Shown in pieces: positions 25,349 to 35,350 of a stretch of DNA of 64,000 nt. Within the stretch, counting starts at the first letter, position 1. The number at the start of each line of letters is the position of its first letter. This stretch comes from JASLBX01 sp036374175 (GTDB taxonomy: Bacteria; Actinomycetota; Actinomycetes; Jiangellales; Jiangellaceae). The notes beneath the pieces were generated by a model. It did no database searches and was not told the origin of the DNA. It saw only the letters and a program-made list of their open reading frames with translations. A program made the translations under genes and the position numbers. Location of the stretch: NCBI GenBank assembly GCA_036374175.1, contig DASUUH010000141.1, positions 1 to 64,000 on the forward strand, written 5' to 3'.

Positions 25349-27715
25349 ATGTACCGGGCATCCGCACGTGTGAACGAGCTGGAAAGGATCGACGCCTACT
25401 GGCGGGCCGCCAACTACCTGTCGGCGGGACAGATCTACCTGATGGACAACCCGCTCTTGCGCGAACCACTGGCCGCAGAACACATCAAACCCCGGCTGCT
25501 CGGCCACTGGGGGACGTGCCCGGGGCTTAATCTCATCTATGCGCATGTCAACCGGCTCATCCGGGCGCGTGAGCAGTCCACGCTCTACATTTGCGGGCCG
25601 GGACACGGTGGGCCCGCCATGGTCGCCAACGCGTATCTGGAAGGCACGTTCAGCGAGATCTACCCCGACGTCGACCAGAGCGAAGCGGGCCTTCGCGAGT
25701 TGATGCGCCGGTTCTCATTTCCCGGCGGAATCGCCAGCCACGTCGGCCCGGAAGTGCCCGGTTCAATCCACGAAGGTGGCGATTTGGGCTACGCGCTCGC
25801 GCACGCTTACGGCGCTGCATTCGACAATCCCGACCTGCTGGTGTGCTGCGTGATCGGCGACGGCGAGGCAGAGACCGGTGCGCTCGCCGCCAGCTGGCAC
25901 TCCAACAAGTTCCTCAACCCGGTCACAGACGGAGCCGTACTGCCGATTCTGCACCTCAACGGGTACAAGATCGCCGGCCCGACCGTCCTGGCGCGGATCG
26001 AGGATGCCGAGCTGGTCAAGCTGCTCGAAGGTTACGGCCATACGCCGTACGTCGTGACCGGCGACGATCCGGCCACTGTGCACAGCGAACTCGCGGCAAC
26101 ACTGGACGCCGCGTATGAGCAGATCGTGACGTTCCAGCAGGAGGCCCGGACCGGCGGGCAGGTGTCGAGGCCGCCGTGGCCGGCGATCGTGCTGAATACC
26201 CCGAAAGGCTGGACCGGGCCCCGGGAGGTCGACGGCGATCGGATCGAGGGCACCTTCCGGGCTCACCAGGTGCCGCTCACCGACGTGCGGGACAACCCCG
26301 ACCGGCGAGCGCAGCTGGAATCGTGGTTGCGCAGTTACCGGCCGGAGGAGCTGTTCGATGAGAGCGGCGGGCTGCGGCCGGATCTGGCCGCGCTCGCACC
26401 GCGCGGGCCGTTGCGGATGAGCGCCAATCCACACGCCAACGGCGGGGCCCTGCTCCGCGAGCTCGACCTGCCCGACGTTGGTCCGCATGCCGTCGACATC
26501 GAGTCACCTGCACAACGCACTGCCGAGCCGACTCGCGCGCTGGGCGAATGGCTGGCCGGTGTGATCGAGCGAAACCGCGACCGGTTCCGGCTGTTCGGCC
26601 CGGACGAGACCGAGTCGAACCGGCTGGACCGCGTTTTCGACACGACCGGCCGGGCTTGGAACGCACTCCGTGTGCCAGCAGATGACGCCGACCTGTCGGT
26701 TGACGGACGGGTGATGGAGATCCTGTCAGAGCATCTGTGCCAGGGCTGGCTGGAGGGTTACCTGCTTACCGGGCGGCACGGGGTGTTCAATAGTTACGAG
26801 GCGTTCGTGCACATCATCGACTCGATGTTCAATCAACACGCCAAGTGGCTCAAGCTCTCCCGAGAGCTGGCATGGCGTGAGCCCGTTGCGTCCCTGAATT
26901 ATCTGTTGTCCTCTCACCTGTGGCGGCAGGATCACAACGGCTTCTCGCACCAGGATCCAGGGTTCCTTGACCTGGTTGCCACCAAGAAGGCGGAGATCAT
27001 CCGGATCTACCTCCCGCCGGACGCCAACACCTTGCTCGCCGTGGCGGACCACTGCCTGCGCAGCCGTCACCTGGTCAACGTCGTGGTGGCCGCGAAGAAC
27101 GACGTCCCCGTGTGGCTTTCCCCAGGTGATGCGATTGACCATTGCTCGCGGGGCATCGGCGCGTGGGACTGGGCGGGTGCCGAACGGGCGGATACGCCCG
27201 ACGTGGTCCTGGCCTGTGCCGGTGACGTGCCGACAATGGAGACCCTCGCCGCCGCCGAGTTGTTGCGTACTCACCTGCCTGACCTGGCTTTCAGGGTGGT
27301 CAACGTCGTGGACCTGATGCGGCTGCAGCCCGATACTTTGCACCCGCACGGTCTGCCCGACGAGAAATACGACGATCTCTTTCCGCCGGACCGGCCGACG
27401 GTCTTCGCGTTTCACGGTTACCCCTCGCTGGTCCACACGTTGGCGTACCGCCGGGCGAACCACGAGCACCTGCACGTTCGGGGTTACCAGGAGGAGGGGA
27501 CGACTACCACGCCGTTCGACATGGTGATGCGCAACGACCTGGACCGGTTCCATCTGGTGATGGACGTCATCGACCGAGTGCCGGGGCTTTCGGCCAACGC
27601 CGCGGACGTGCGGGAGGAGATGGTGGCCGCTCGCCGCCATGCCGTCGAGCACACCCGTAGGTACGGCGATGACGTTCCGGAGATCCGCGACTGGACTTGG
27701 GCGGCGCCCCGATGA
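25349..27715 (+). CDS. xfp: Phosphoketolase (Xfp family)
   Basis: About 788 residues; a thiamine-diphosphate enzyme that splits xylulose-5-phosphate (and often fructose-6-phosphate) with phosphate to acetyl phosphate and a smaller sugar phosphate. Visible are AANYLSAGQIYLMDNPLL, GHWGTCPGLNLIYAH, GPGHGGPAMVANAYLEGT, the ThDP motif VIGDGEAETGALAASWHSNK and SHQDPGFLD near residue 530. No Shine-Dalgarno is clear, so the start is uncertain between ATG 25349 and GTG 25370. It overlaps the beta-phosphoglucomutase gene by 4 bp. It could drain glucose-6-phosphate made by the next two enzymes through a bifid-type shunt. Confidence 0.93.
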   Translation: MYRASARVNELERIDAYWRAANYLSAGQIYLMDNPLLREPLAAEHIKPRLLGHWGTCPGLNLIYAHVNRLIRAREQSTLYICGPGHGGPAMVANAYLEGTFSEIYPDVDQSEAGLRELMRRFSFPGGIASHVGPEVPGSIHEGGDLGYALAHAYGAAFDNPDLLVCCVIGDGEAETGALAASWHSNKFLNPVTDGAVLPILHLNGYKIAGPTVLARIEDAELVKLLEGYGHTPYVVTGDDPATVHSELAATLDAAYEQIVTFQQEARTGGQVSRPPWPAIVLNTPKGWTGPREVDGDRIEGTFRAHQVPLTDVRDNPDRRAQLESWLRSYRPEELFDESGGLRPDLAALAPRGPLRMSANPHANGGALLRELDLPDVGPHAVDIESPAQRTAEPTRALGEWLAGVIERNRDRFRLFGPDETESNRLDRVFDTTGRAWNALRVPADDADLSVDGRVMEILSEHLCQGWLEGYLLTGRHGVFNSYEAFVHIIDSMFNQHAKWLKLSRELAWREPVASLNYLLSSHLWRQDHNGFSHQDPGFLDLVATKKAEIIRIYLPPDANTLLAVADHCLRSRHLVNVVVAAKNDVPVWLSPGDAIDHCSRGIGAWDWAGAERADTPDVVLACAGDVPTMETLAAAELLRTHLPDLAFRVVNVVDLMRLQPDTLHPHGLPDEKYDDLFPPDRPTVFAFHGYPSLVHTLAYRRANHEHLHVRGYQEEGTTTTPFDMVMRNDLDRFHLVMDVIDRVPGLSANAADVREEMVAARRHAVEHTRRYGDDVPEIRDWTWAAPR

Positions 27716-28479
27716 CCTACCGCGCAACGCCGGGCCCGGGCCGCAGGCGCCTGACGCATCTGGACCTCAATCGCCTGGACGCGATCATTTTCGATATCGA
27801 CGGCGTGCTGACCGACACGGCCACCGTCCACGCCGCCGCGTGGCAGAAGGTATTCGACGAGTTCCTTCATGACCGGTTCGGAACGGACGTCCAGCCTTTC
27901 GACGCCGAGACCGAGTATCGCCGCTACGTCGACGGCAAGCCGCGGCTGGACGGCGTCCAGAACTTCCTCGAGGCTCGTGGCCTGCTGCAGGAAGTCCGGC
28001 GGGATGAGATCGACGAGTTGGCAGCGCAGAAGGATGCCGCGTTCCGCGAGCGGATTGAGCGAAGCGGCGTCGAGCCGTACCCCACCACGGCGGTGGTCGT
28101 GAGTTCGCTACGCGACAAAGGCATGCGGACCGCGGCGGTCTCTGCCAGCCAGCACGGGGGGCTGGTGCTCGACATCGCCGGCTTGCTCGACCTGTTCGAT
28201 GTCGTCGTCGACGGTGTGGTGGCCAAGCGGCTGTTGCTGCCCGGCACGCCGGATCCCGCGTTGTTCCACGAGGCGGCGCACCGCCTCGGTGTCCCCGCCC
28301 GGCGCACTGCGATCGTCGAAGACGGCCTTGCTGGGGTCGAGGCGGGCCGTCGCGGGATCTTCGGCTTCGTTGTCGGAGTGGAACGCATGGGAGATCAGAC
28401 AAGGCGAGACGAAATGCGGCGCCAGGGTGCTGACATGGTGATAGGAGACCTTGCCGAGATCGAGGCAGCGCAGGGGTAA
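27712..28479 (+). CDS. pgmB: HAD-family beta-phosphoglucomutase
   Basis: The 255-residue HAD protein has the nucleophile motif FDIDGVLTDTATVHAAAW (about residues 25-42), a helical cap, and AIVEDGLAGVEAGRRGIFGF as the C-terminal acidic motif. These fit beta-phosphoglucomutases, which convert beta-glucose-1-phosphate to glucose-6-phosphate. The gene overlaps phosphoketolase and sits 5 bp before a GH65 phosphorylase gene, the standard pairing for disaccharide phosphorolysis. The ATGA overlap sets the start. Confidence 0.9.
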   Translation: MTYRATPGPGRRRLTHLDLNRLDAIIFDIDGVLTDTATVHAAAWQKVFDEFLHDRFGTDVQPFDAETEYRRYVDGKPRLDGVQNFLEARGLLQEVRRDEIDELAAQKDAAFRERIERSGVEPYPTTAVVVSSLRDKGMRTAAVSASQHGGLVLDIAGLLDLFDVVVDGVVAKRLLLPGTPDPALFHEAAHRLGVPARRTAIVEDGLAGVEAGRRGIFGFVVGVERMGDQTRRDEMRRQGADMVIGDLAEIEAAQG

Positions 28480-28484
28480 GGCCG

Positions 28485-30914
28485 ATGGGCGAATGGCACT
28501 TCTCCGTCGACGGCTTCGACTCGCAAGCCGAGGGCTGGCGCGAGGCGCTGTTCACCCTCGCCAACGGCTACCAGGCGGCCCGCGGCGCCGCACCGGAGTG
28601 CGACGCTGGCAGCGACGTGCACTATCCGGGGACCTACCTTGCCGGGTGCTACAACCGACTGGAGTCCCGGGTCGACGGGCACACCGTTCAGAACGAGGAC
28701 CTGGTCAACGTGCCGAACTGGCTGCCGTTGCAGTTCCGGATCGACGATGGCGACTGGTTCGATCCCGCTACGGCTGAGTTGCTTGAGTACCGCCAGGAAC
28801 TCGACATCAGAGGCGGCGTCATGACCAGGCGGATCAGGTTCCGTGACGCCGGTAAGGTGCTGGCCGTCACGCAGCGCCGGCTGGTGTCAATGGCCGACCC
28901 GCATCTGGCCGGTCTGCGGACTACGTTCGAAGCCGAGGGTTGGGACGGACGGTTGACGGTGCGTGCGGGCCTCAATGGCCTCGTCGCCAATGCGGGCGTT
29001 TCAAGATACGCCAGTCTGCAGAACCAGCACCTCGCCCCGCTCGGCGACGGGTACGACGGTGACCTGCTCTGGCTCCAGGTGGAGACCGTCACCTCGAAGA
29101 TCCGCGTGGCGGAGGCTGCGGCGATCACGGTAGATTGCGGCGGCGCTGACGTGGCCCGGTCAATCGAGCGGCGGGCTGGCCGAATAGTCACCGACTTGGA
29201 TATCGAGCTGACATCCGGCCGGGCGTGTACCGTCGACAAGATTGTCGCGATCTTCACGTCGCGTGATTCAGCGATTGAGGAGAGCCTGCTGGCCGCGCAG
29301 GACCATGTGCGCCGGGCGGGCAAGTTCGGCGAGATCGAACAGCGCCACCGGCGGGCGTGGCGGCGGCTGTGGAACGCCTGCCGAATAAGGGTTGGCGGCG
29401 AGTCGCAACTCATCCTCAACCTGCACCTGTTCCATATCCTGCAGACGGTCTCTGAGCACACCATCGACCTCGACGTCGCGATCCCAGCGCGCGGCTTGCA
29501 TGGCGAGGCGTACCGCGGACACATCTTCTGGGACGAGCTCTTCGTGCTGCCCCTGATCTATCTGCGGTTGCCGCAGGTGGCCCGTAACCTGCTCCTATAC
29601 CGTTGGCGCCGGCTGCCGGCGGCTCGGTGGGCGGCCCGTGAGGCGGGTTACCGCGGCGCGATGTTCCCCTGGCAGAGCGGTAGCGACGGCCGCGAGGAAA
29701 CCCAGCAGTGGCACCTCAACCCGCGCTCCGACCGCTGGCTCCCCGACAACTCCCAACTCCAGCGGCACGTGGGCAGCGCGATCGCGTACAACCTGTGGAA
29801 GTACTACGAAGCCACCGGCGACCTGGAGTTCCTCAACCAGTACGGGGCCGAGTTATTGCTCGAAATAGCGCGCTTTTGGGCCAGCATCGCGCAGTACGAC
29901 GAGTCCGCGGACCGGTATGACATCCGGGGTGTGATGGGTCCGGACGAATACCACGACGCGTATCCCGACCGCGACGAACCAGGCATCGACAACAACGTTT
30001 ACACGAACGTCATGGCGGCGTGGGTCATGCGCCGGGCGCTGGACGCACTGCAGTTGCTTCCGGAGTGCCGGCGGATCGAACTCTGCGAATTGCTCGAGCT
30101 TGACGTCGCCGAGATGGATCGGATGCGATCGGTGTGCAGCCGGTTGCGGGTCGTCTTCACACCCGATGGGGTGATCGACCAGTTCGAGGGGTACCACCGG
30201 CTGGCCGAGTTGGACTGGGACCAGTACCGCCAGAAGTACGGCGACGTTCACCGGATGGACCGGATCCTGGAATCGGAAGGCGATTCGACGAACCGCTACC
30301 AGGTGTCGAAGCAGGCCGACGTGCTCATGTTGTGGTTCCTGTTCGGTGCGGAGGAGTTGCAGAACCTGCTCGGCAGTCTCGGCTACGAGGTGGACGCCGA
30401 TGTGCTCGCCCGCACGGTGGATTATTACCTTGACCGCACGTCCCATGGCTCGACGTTGAGTGCCGTCGTGCACGCCTGGATCCTGGCCGATGCGGACCCG
30501 GAACGGGCCTGGGGGTTCTTCGAGCGGGCGCTGGCCAGCGACATCCAGGACATCCAGGGCGGGACCACCGCCGAAGGCATTCACTTGGGCGCGATGGCCG
30601 GCACGGTCGATCTGGTCCAGCGCTGCTACACGGGACTGGCGATCCGCGACGGCGTGCTGCACTTGAACCCCTCCCTGCCGCCGGAGTTACCGCGACTGGA
30701 GATGCGGATGCACTTCCGCGGCCACGAGGGCATGACGGTGCGCTGCTCCCACCATCAAGTGCAGATATCACTGCTGCGGGCGGACCTGCCACCCATCGAG
30801 GTGGCCGTCGGTGATCGGCGCCGCACCCTCCACGGCGGCGAGACCTGGGACGTGGCGATCGAGTCCCGCCTGCCCGAACGGGTGGCCAGCGCCCTCACTC
30901 ACCCGTCGCGTTGA
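28485..30914 (+). CDS. GH65 disaccharide phosphorylase
   Basis: This 809-residue glycoside hydrolase family 65 protein has an N-terminal beta-sandwich, an (alpha/alpha)6 barrel and a C-terminal beta domain. The catalytic Glu lies in GVMGPDEYHDAYPD (about residue 486), with FPWQSGSDGREETQ and KQADVLMLWFLF as other family landmarks. Members phosphorolyse trehalose, maltose, kojibiose or nigerose to beta-glucose-1-phosphate, which the adjacent beta-phosphoglucomutase would use. The exact disaccharide cannot be told. The final CGT TGA lies inside the family A hairpin, as with hyuB. Confidence 0.9.
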   Translation: MGEWHFSVDGFDSQAEGWREALFTLANGYQAARGAAPECDAGSDVHYPGTYLAGCYNRLESRVDGHTVQNEDLVNVPNWLPLQFRIDDGDWFDPATAELLEYRQELDIRGGVMTRRIRFRDAGKVLAVTQRRLVSMADPHLAGLRTTFEAEGWDGRLTVRAGLNGLVANAGVSRYASLQNQHLAPLGDGYDGDLLWLQVETVTSKIRVAEAAAITVDCGGADVARSIERRAGRIVTDLDIELTSGRACTVDKIVAIFTSRDSAIEESLLAAQDHVRRAGKFGEIEQRHRRAWRRLWNACRIRVGGESQLILNLHLFHILQTVSEHTIDLDVAIPARGLHGEAYRGHIFWDELFVLPLIYLRLPQVARNLLLYRWRRLPAARWAAREAGYRGAMFPWQSGSDGREETQQWHLNPRSDRWLPDNSQLQRHVGSAIAYNLWKYYEATGDLEFLNQYGAELLLEIARFWASIAQYDESADRYDIRGVMGPDEYHDAYPDRDEPGIDNNVYTNVMAAWVMRRALDALQLLPECRRIELCELLELDVAEMDRMRSVCSRLRVVFTPDGVIDQFEGYHRLAELDWDQYRQKYGDVHRMDRILESEGDSTNRYQVSKQADVLMLWFLFGAEELQNLLGSLGYEVDADVLARTVDYYLDRTSHGSTLSAVVHAWILADADPERAWGFFERALASDIQDIQGGTTAEGIHLGAMAGTVDLVQRCYTGLAIRDGVLHLNPSLPPELPRLEMRMHFRGHEGMTVRCSHHQVQISLLRADLPPIEVAVGDRRRTLHGGETWDVAIESRLPERVASALTHPSR

Positions 30915-30973
30915 TCATGGGCGCTTTGTGCTATGCGGCCGACGGGTACCACGAATCGCCCATGATCAACGCG
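30907..30973. repeat. Long hairpin repeat, family A copy 2
   Basis: The 24-base arms at 30907-30930 and 30950-30973 pair with two mismatches around 19 bases. It lies between the convergent GH65 and ABC-ATPase genes, overlapping the last codons of both. It carries the same GTTGATCATGGGCG core as copies at 14.1 and 35.4 kb. Confidence 0.83.
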
Positions 30974-32141
30974 AGGAGTGAGTGCGGGATTGAGTGAGGT
31001 TGTTGCCTGACTCCGGGTCGAAGACGTGGACTTTGCTCAGGTCGAGCCAGAGCCGGGCGTTCTCGCCCTCGGAAAGGTTGCTGGCAGGATCCAGCGACAC
31101 GACCAACTGGGTGGGGATCTCCTCGCTCTCGACCTCACGCGCCAGTTCTTTGAGGTATCTCGACATGTCCTCGGGCGCCTCGTACGGGATGTACGCGAAC
31201 TGCTCGCTGCCCAGCCACTCGATCACGTCGATCTCCGCCTCGAACGTCATGCCGTGCTCCGGTGGATCACCGTCCATCAGCGAGGTGTCCTGGAAGTGTT
31301 CCGGGCGCGCGCCGATCATGACGACTTCCAGCCCGCTCAAATCCCCTCGGCGGTCGGCCGGGACGTCGGCGTCACCGAACGGTGTCTGGAGGGTGCCGTT
31401 GGTCACCCGGGCTGGAATGAAGTTCATCGACGGCATGCCGATGAAGCCCGCCACGAACAGATTCGCCGGGTGTTCGTACAGCTCTCGTGGCGTCGCACAC
31501 TGCTGGAGCACGCCGTTGCTGAGTACGGCCACCCGGTCGCCGAGCGTCATGGCTTCCACCTGATCGTGGGTGACATAGATGGTCGTGATGCCAAGCCTCT
31601 TCTGGAGCCGGGCGATTTCGGTGCGCATCTGGGCGCGCAACTTCGCGTCCAGGTTCGACAACGGCTCGTCGAACAGGAAGGCTTCGGCCTCGCGAACTAT
31701 CGCCCGCCCCATGGCGACCCGCTGGCGTTGGCCACCGGACAGCGTCGCCGGTTTGCTGTCGAGCCAGTCGGTCATCTCCAGCAGGTCGGCCGCCTTGCGG
31801 ACCCGCTCGTCCACCTCCTCGTCGGACCGCTTGGCCAGCCGCAACGGGAACGCGATGTTCTCGTAGACGGTCAGGTGCGGGTATAACGCGTAGTTCTGGA
31901 ACACCATGGCCAGGTTCCTGTCGCGGGGGCGCCGGTCGTTGACCCGCTCGCCGGCAATCAGAACCTCGCCGCTGGTGACGTCCTCGAGGCCGACGATCAT
32001 TCGCAGCACGGTGGACTTACCGCATCCGGACGGCCCGACAAGGATCATGAACTCACCGTCCGCGATCTCCAGGTTGAAGTCTTCGACGGCGGTGAACCCG
32101 TCGAACCTCTTGACAACGTTGGACATGGTGATCTCTGCCAT
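30966..32141 (-). CDS. Sugar ABC transporter ATP-binding protein (UgpC/MsmX type)
   Basis: The 391-residue ATPase has Walker A GPSGCGKST, signature LSGGQRQRVAMGRAI, Walker B EAFLFDEPLSNLD and a C-terminal TOBE/OB domain of the carbohydrate-importer (CUT1) type. It follows the two permease genes by 7 bp, so the operon encodes a whole importer. Many actinomycetes share one MsmX-like ATPase among importers; a dedicated one is present here. Confidence 0.94.
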   Translation of the reverse strand: MAEITMSNVVKRFDGFTAVEDFNLEIADGEFMILVGPSGCGKSTVLRMIVGLEDVTSGEVLIAGERVNDRRPRDRNLAMVFQNYALYPHLTVYENIAFPLRLAKRSDEEVDERVRKAADLLEMTDWLDSKPATLSGGQRQRVAMGRAIVREAEAFLFDEPLSNLDAKLRAQMRTEIARLQKRLGITTIYVTHDQVEAMTLGDRVAVLSNGVLQQCATPRELYEHPANLFVAGFIGMPSMNFIPARVTNGTLQTPFGDADVPADRRGDLSGLEVVMIGARPEHFQDTSLMDGDPPEHGMTFEAEIDVIEWLGSEQFAYIPYEAPEDMSRYLKELAREVESEEIPTQLVVSLDPASNLSEGENARLWLDLSKVHVFDPESGNNLTQSRTHSSR

Positions 32142-32148
32142 GGGTGAA

Positions 32149-32997
32149 TCAGCCCTTCACGGCGCCTTGGGTCAAGCCGGCGACGATGCGCCGCTGGAAC
32201 AGTAGGACGAGGATGACGACAGGAATGGTGACGATAACGGCGGCGGCCGCGATCGGGCCGGTCGGCGACTCGAACACCGAACCACCGGTGAAGAACGCGA
32301 GCGCCGCCGGTACCGGGCGCGCCCGTTCGGAGGCCGTCAGCGAAATGCCGTAGACGAAATCGTTCCAAGCGATGAAGAACGCGATGATCGCCGTAGTGAA
32401 CACGCCCGGTGCGGCGAGCGGAACGATCACCTTGCGGAACGCCTGCCAGCTGGTCGCGCCATCGACCTGGGCGGCGAGCTCGAGGTCCCACGGGATCTGC
32501 CGAAAGAACGCGGACATCGTCCAGATCGCGAGCGGCACGGTCAGCGAGAGGTACGGGATGATCAGCCCAGGCCACGTGTCGTACAACCCGATGGTCCGCC
32601 ACAGGTTGAACAGCGGTGTAACGATCGAAATCACCGGAAAGATCGCGACGGCCAGCGCGGTGGTGAGGATCACCCGCTTGCCGGGAAAGTCCAGCCGGGC
32701 AATCGCATAGGCGGCAAGAGTGGCCAGCACGACCGCGATGAACGTGGCGATCAGAACGATGCCGATCGAGTTGCGCAAAGCCGACAGAAACAGCTCTTGC
32801 GCGTCGCCGACCAGGATGCCCTCGTAGTTACCCCATGTGACCTCGCCGGGCAAGAACTGGTTGGACGCGATGTCGGTAGACGTGCGCAACGACAGCGACA
32901 CGATCCACGCGACTGGGAATAGGGCGTACACCAGCACCACGATGGCGATGACTATCCACATGGCGCGGTTGCTGGTCGTTCGGCGCTCTGCGGCCAT
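32149..32997 (-). CDS. Carbohydrate ABC transporter permease (MalG type)
   Basis: The 282-residue permease has about six membrane helices, the first at ALFPVAWIVSL. The EAA loop is at about residues 180-200 (ELAAQVDGATSWQAFRKVIVP). The ATG at 32997 overlaps the upstream permease stop and has GGTGAGG at a good distance; a GTG one codon earlier is less likely. It pairs with the MalF-type gene to form the membrane channel. Confidence 0.92.
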   Translation of the reverse strand: MAAERRTTSNRAMWIVIAIVVLVYALFPVAWIVSLSLRTSTDIASNQFLPGEVTWGNYEGILVGDAQELFLSALRNSIGIVLIATFIAVVLATLAAYAIARLDFPGKRVILTTALAVAIFPVISIVTPLFNLWRTIGLYDTWPGLIIPYLSLTVPLAIWTMSAFFRQIPWDLELAAQVDGATSWQAFRKVIVPLAAPGVFTTAIIAFFIAWNDFVYGISLTASERARPVPAALAFFTGGSVFESPTGPIAAAAVIVTIPVVILVLLFQRRIVAGLTQGAVKG

Positions 32998-33947
32998 CAC
33001 ACCTCACCCCTTGCCCGGGCCAGGTCCACGTTGAACAGCCGGATGATGGTCAGGCTGATCACGATGACGGACAGGAAGACCAGCACTGAGACCGCTGATC
33101 CGAGGCCGATCTCGAGCCGACTGATCGTCTGCCGGTATGCCAGGAACGAGACCACCTCGGTGCCGTGAGCGCCCGAGGTCATGATGAAGACGTTGTCGAA
33201 GATGCGGAATGCGTCGAGCGCCCGGAACAGCAGCGCCACCATGACGGCCGCCTTCATGTTCGGGATCGTCACCTTGTACAGCCGCTGCCACCAGGTGGCA
33301 CCGTCGACGGTGGCCGCCTCGTGCAGATCGTCGGGCACCTGCGAGAGCCCTGCGAGCAGCAGCAACGAGATGAACGGCGTGGTCTTCCAGATCTCGGACA
33401 ACATGATGACCGTGATCGCGGGTCCGAAGCTGCCGAACCAGTCGGTCTCAGGCGTGATGCCGGGGACCCAGGAGAACCAGCTGTTGACGAAGCCGGAATC
33501 GAGTTGGAAAGCGTACAGCCAGGCGAACGCCGAAACCACGGTGATGATCGCGTAGGGGATCAGGATCGCGGTCCGGATGGCCGGGCGGAGCACCCGCAAG
33601 GCCCGGTGCATGACCATGGCGAGGGCGAACCCGAGTACCAGCTCGATGGCCACCGTCACGACCACGACGAGCAATGTGACGCCGATGGCCCGCCACCAGA
33701 CCGGATCAGTGAGAATGATCGCGTAGTTGCGCAGCCCGACGAATTCGCGGGCATCGGGATCGGTGAGCCGGTACTTGAACAGTGACTCGTAGACCGCGAG
33801 CAGGATCGGATACGCCGTGACGGCGAGCAGCACGACGAACGCGGGCCCAGCGAGCCACCACCCCAGCCGCCGCTCTGCGCGGGCCCGTTCACTGCGCTGT
33901 TCAGGTGCGGTGGTGCGGGTTGGCTCCTCGACCTTCGTCGCGCTCAC
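32997..33947 (-). CDS. Carbohydrate ABC transporter permease (MalF type)
   Basis: The 316-residue permease has an Arg-rich cytoplasmic N terminus, six predicted membrane helices and the EAA motif LHEAATVDGATWWQRLYKVT (about residues 217-236). It overlaps both neighbours (solute-binding protein and MalG-type permease) by a few bases, showing tight coupling. Confidence 0.92.
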   Translation of the reverse strand: MSATKVEEPTRTTAPEQRSERARAERRLGWWLAGPAFVVLLAVTAYPILLAVYESLFKYRLTDPDAREFVGLRNYAIILTDPVWWRAIGVTLLVVVVTVAIELVLGFALAMVMHRALRVLRPAIRTAILIPYAIITVVSAFAWLYAFQLDSGFVNSWFSWVPGITPETDWFGSFGPAITVIMLSEIWKTTPFISLLLLAGLSQVPDDLHEAATVDGATWWQRLYKVTIPNMKAAVMVALLFRALDAFRIFDNVFIMTSGAHGTEVVSFLAYRQTISRLEIGLGSAVSVLVFLSVIVISLTIIRLFNVDLARARGEV

Positions 33948-35248
33948 AGCAGGCGCTCCCCTCGGAGGACTTCGGTGATCAGCGTGGTGGCGTCCGCGGG
34001 TGTGCGCTCGGGGTCGACGTCAGCCGGCGGATGCCAAGTTGCCTGCAGTCCTTCGGACACCTCGTTGTAGTACGGCGTGTGCGGACGAAGCCCGGCCTGC
34101 TCCAGCGATTGCAGAATCACGTCGGCCATGGGAAATGCATCCTGGACGTCGGGATTCTCGTACGCGTCCGGGTGTGACGCCGGGTTGCCTTCCGCCGCAA
34201 AGTACGCCGCCTGGTTCTCGGGCGTGACGATGCAGGCCGCCGCGTCGAGCGCCGCCTCGGGCACGTCGCTGAAGGCGCTGACGGCCAGGCTGATCCCGCC
34301 GTAGGGCGGGCGAGCGTCCTCGCCCTCGGCCACGGCCGGGTAGGGCGCCCAACCGATGTCGTCCAGGAACTCCTCGGTGAGGTTGCCTTCTTCGACGGCG
34401 CCGTTTATTGCGGCCCAGACGAACGGCCAGTTGAGCATGAAGGCGCTCTCTTCACCGTTGAACTGGTGCATCGCGCCTTCTTCGTCCTGGTTGGACAACC
34501 CCGGCCCGCCGACACCCTCGCGGGCGATCAACTGGATGATCTCGGCCGCCTGCCGGCCGGCGTCGGAGTCCACGGTGAGCTGGATCTCGTTGGCGGGCGC
34601 GTCGGGGTTCTCGACTATCTGCCCGCCGGCGGACTCCACCAGGGCGTTGATCCAGACTGCATAAGCTTCTTCCCGAATGCCGTGGAGTGAGATGAGGGTT
34701 TCTTGTGACTGCGCGGCTTCGATCAGCTGTTGCCAGGTGACCGGCTCATTCTCAAGATCCAGACCGGCTTCCTGGGCCACCGACTTGCGGTACCAGAGCA
34801 GTTGCGTATTGGCCCAGAACGGCACTGCGACGAGCGCGTCGTTCCAGGTCGACACGTCGACGGCGGCCTGGACGGCCCCGTCCGTGACATCGGCGGCGAT
34901 GTCGTCAGGAACCTCCGTCAGCCATCCTGCGTCGGCGAACTCTGCGATGAACGCGGGATCCAGGCTCATCAGGTCGATGTCGGGATCCTGCGCGGCCAGC
35001 CGGCGGGCGAGCTGCTCGCGTTGTCCGGGAGCGTCCCGGGGCAGGAGGGCCGTAGTGATCTGGTACTCGCCTTCGGCTGCTTCGGTGCATTGTGCGGCGA
35101 GCTGCTCTTGGCCACCCGCATCGGGGTTGACGTACCAGGTCACCGTGGGTGGCCCCGACTCGCCGCCGCACGCGGACGCAACGAAGCCGACGGCAGCGGC
35201 AACTGCTATCAGAGACCTGCCCGTGCTGAACCGCCGCCGCTGCACCAT
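33944..35248 (-). CDS. Sugar ABC transporter substrate-binding lipoprotein
   Basis: The 434-residue extracellular binding protein (family 1) begins MVQRRRFSTGRSLIAVAAAV and continues to VASACGG, a lipoprotein signal with the modified Cys near residue 27. The ATG at 35248 follows AGGAGG at 5 nt; upstream in-frame sequence is non-coding. Neighbouring GH65, beta-phosphoglucomutase and phosphoketolase genes suggest an alpha-glucosidic disaccharide or a related oligosaccharide as ligand. No LacI-type regulator is visible. Confidence 0.9.
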   Translation of the reverse strand: MVQRRRFSTGRSLIAVAAAVGFVASACGGESGPPTVTWYVNPDAGGQEQLAAQCTEAAEGEYQITTALLPRDAPGQREQLARRLAAQDPDIDLMSLDPAFIAEFADAGWLTEVPDDIAADVTDGAVQAAVDVSTWNDALVAVPFWANTQLLWYRKSVAQEAGLDLENEPVTWQQLIEAAQSQETLISLHGIREEAYAVWINALVESAGGQIVENPDAPANEIQLTVDSDAGRQAAEIIQLIAREGVGGPGLSNQDEEGAMHQFNGEESAFMLNWPFVWAAINGAVEEGNLTEEFLDDIGWAPYPAVAEGEDARPPYGGISLAVSAFSDVPEAALDAAACIVTPENQAAYFAAEGNPASHPDAYENPDVQDAFPMADVILQSLEQAGLRPHTPYYNEVSEGLQATWHPPADVDPERTPADATTLITEVLRGERLL

Positions 35249-35350
35249 TGCCTCCTGGCTAGTCTGATCCAAGCCAGTAGGGGCGTCTCCGGACACGACG
35301 GGATTAAACACACCCGGTAGGGGCGAATGCACTAACAAGCCCCTATCAGC

